Positions 13,310 to 13,501 of a stretch of 13,501 nucleotides of DNA are shown here, in pieces. This DNA is from Mariprofundaceae bacterium (lineage in GTDB: Bacteria > Pseudomonadota > Zetaproteobacteria > Mariprofundales > Mariprofundaceae), in assembly GCA_030950825.1 (NCBI GenBank), contig JAUZQT010000061.1, positions 1-13,501 on the forward strand, given 5' to 3'. The position numbers and the translations under genes were made by a program. A model generated the notes under the pieces. The model ran no database searches, was not told where the DNA came from, and was given only the letters and a program-made list of their open reading frames with translations. How positions within the stretch are numbered: the stretch's first letter is position 1; each line of letters opens with the position of its first letter.

Positions 13310-13501
13310 ACCAATAGGCCGTAAGCGTAAGCTGAAGTGATTGAGCCACGAAATATTAGGCTCTTCCAAATTCTAAGTGGGTAAGCAGTAATTGTTCACT
13401 TTGGAAAAATCCAGTTTCCCAGTGATTAAATATGCAATTTCACCGTTCGCGCATTTTTGGAGGGAGTTCAAAGAAAGACCCTGTCAGCATGCCATATATC
13501 T
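13183..13501 (+). mobile_element. 5' region of a putative group II intron, right copy (partial, runs off window)
   Basis: This stretch has no credible gene. It begins GTGCGGCC (bacterial group II 5' consensus GUGYG) and has many local stems like domain I: CCGCCG/CGGCGG (13247-13252 with 13270-13275), the GUAA tetraloop hairpin AGCGTAAGCT (13324-13333), GAGCC/GGCTC (13343-13347 with 13359-13363) and AAGTG/CACTT (13375-13379 with 13397-13401). The AGGCCGTAAGCGTAAGCTGAAG segment resembles the GCGAAAGCTGA region of known group II introns such as Ll.LtrB. It is in sense orientation 22 nt after the tatD stop. Domains II-VI and any reverse transcriptase would lie beyond 13501. Confidence 0.62.

Noticed and set aside
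12931..13314. 127-codon leftward open frame across the tatD 3' end and the repeat
   Set aside because: It is antisense to a well-supported TatD protein, crosses the sharp repeat boundary at 13168 and shows no recognisable protein motif.
1..13501. CRISPR array, prophage or toxin-antitoxin locus
   Set aside because: No regularly spaced direct repeats, phage structural genes or small paired toxin/antitoxin genes were seen on either strand.

Overview
The window looks like chromosomal DNA from a Gram-negative proteobacterium with roughly mid-40s percent G+C (estimated by eye). RodZ, the PilF/PilW pilotin-like lipoprotein, RlmN, MtnP, ClpS/ClpA, TrmO and a TatD-family hydrolase are all typical of Gamma-, Beta- or Zetaproteobacteria. 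A CbbY-type sugar phosphatase hints at a Calvin-cycle autotroph. A zetaproteobacterial or lithoautotrophic gammaproteobacterial host is plausible, but this is inference and not shown by the sequence.

Layout. (1) Positions 1-142 and 13168-13309 are near-identical inverted copies (141 of 142 positions match) of the beginning of what looks like a bacterial group II intron. Both copies point outward and run off the window; the right copy is visible to 13501. (2) 143-3834, leftward: rlmN - mtnP - pilF - rodZ, tightly packed. This is the usual proteobacterial rlmN-pilF-rodZ order with a methylthioadenosine phosphorylase gene inserted. (3) 3848-6233, rightward: an ATP-grasp-like ligase with circularly permuted motif order, then a TIGR04283-type glycosyltransferase and a TIGR04282/DUF2064-type transferase. 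These form a compact three-gene unit of unknown product. (4) 6230-11392, leftward: clpS - clpA - trmO - a Ser/Thr kinase/HDOD fusion gene, with a 4-nt overlap at clpA/trmO and 12 nt at trmO/kinase. (5) 11393-11616: an intergenic region holding a 156-bp MITE-like element with 14-bp perfect terminal inverted repeats, a TTA duplication and a long internal hairpin. (6) 11617-13160, rightward: cbbY - tatD, coupled by a TGATG overlap.

How the parts relate. ClpS/ClpA form the N-degron adaptor/unfoldase pair for ClpP. RlmN and TrmO modify rRNA and tRNA. PilF and RodZ serve type IV pili and cell shape. MtnP and CbbY are salvage and sugar-phosphate clean-up enzymes. The least understood parts are the permuted ATP-grasp/transferase cluster and the kinase-HDOD protein.

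The mobile-DNA story is the most interesting structural signal. Both intron copies sit just past a stop codon, in sense orientation, after the same 15-nt 5' flank. The last 13-15 nt of that flank motif also occurs near one end of the MITE-like element, apparently as an unoccupied near-match to the intron target.
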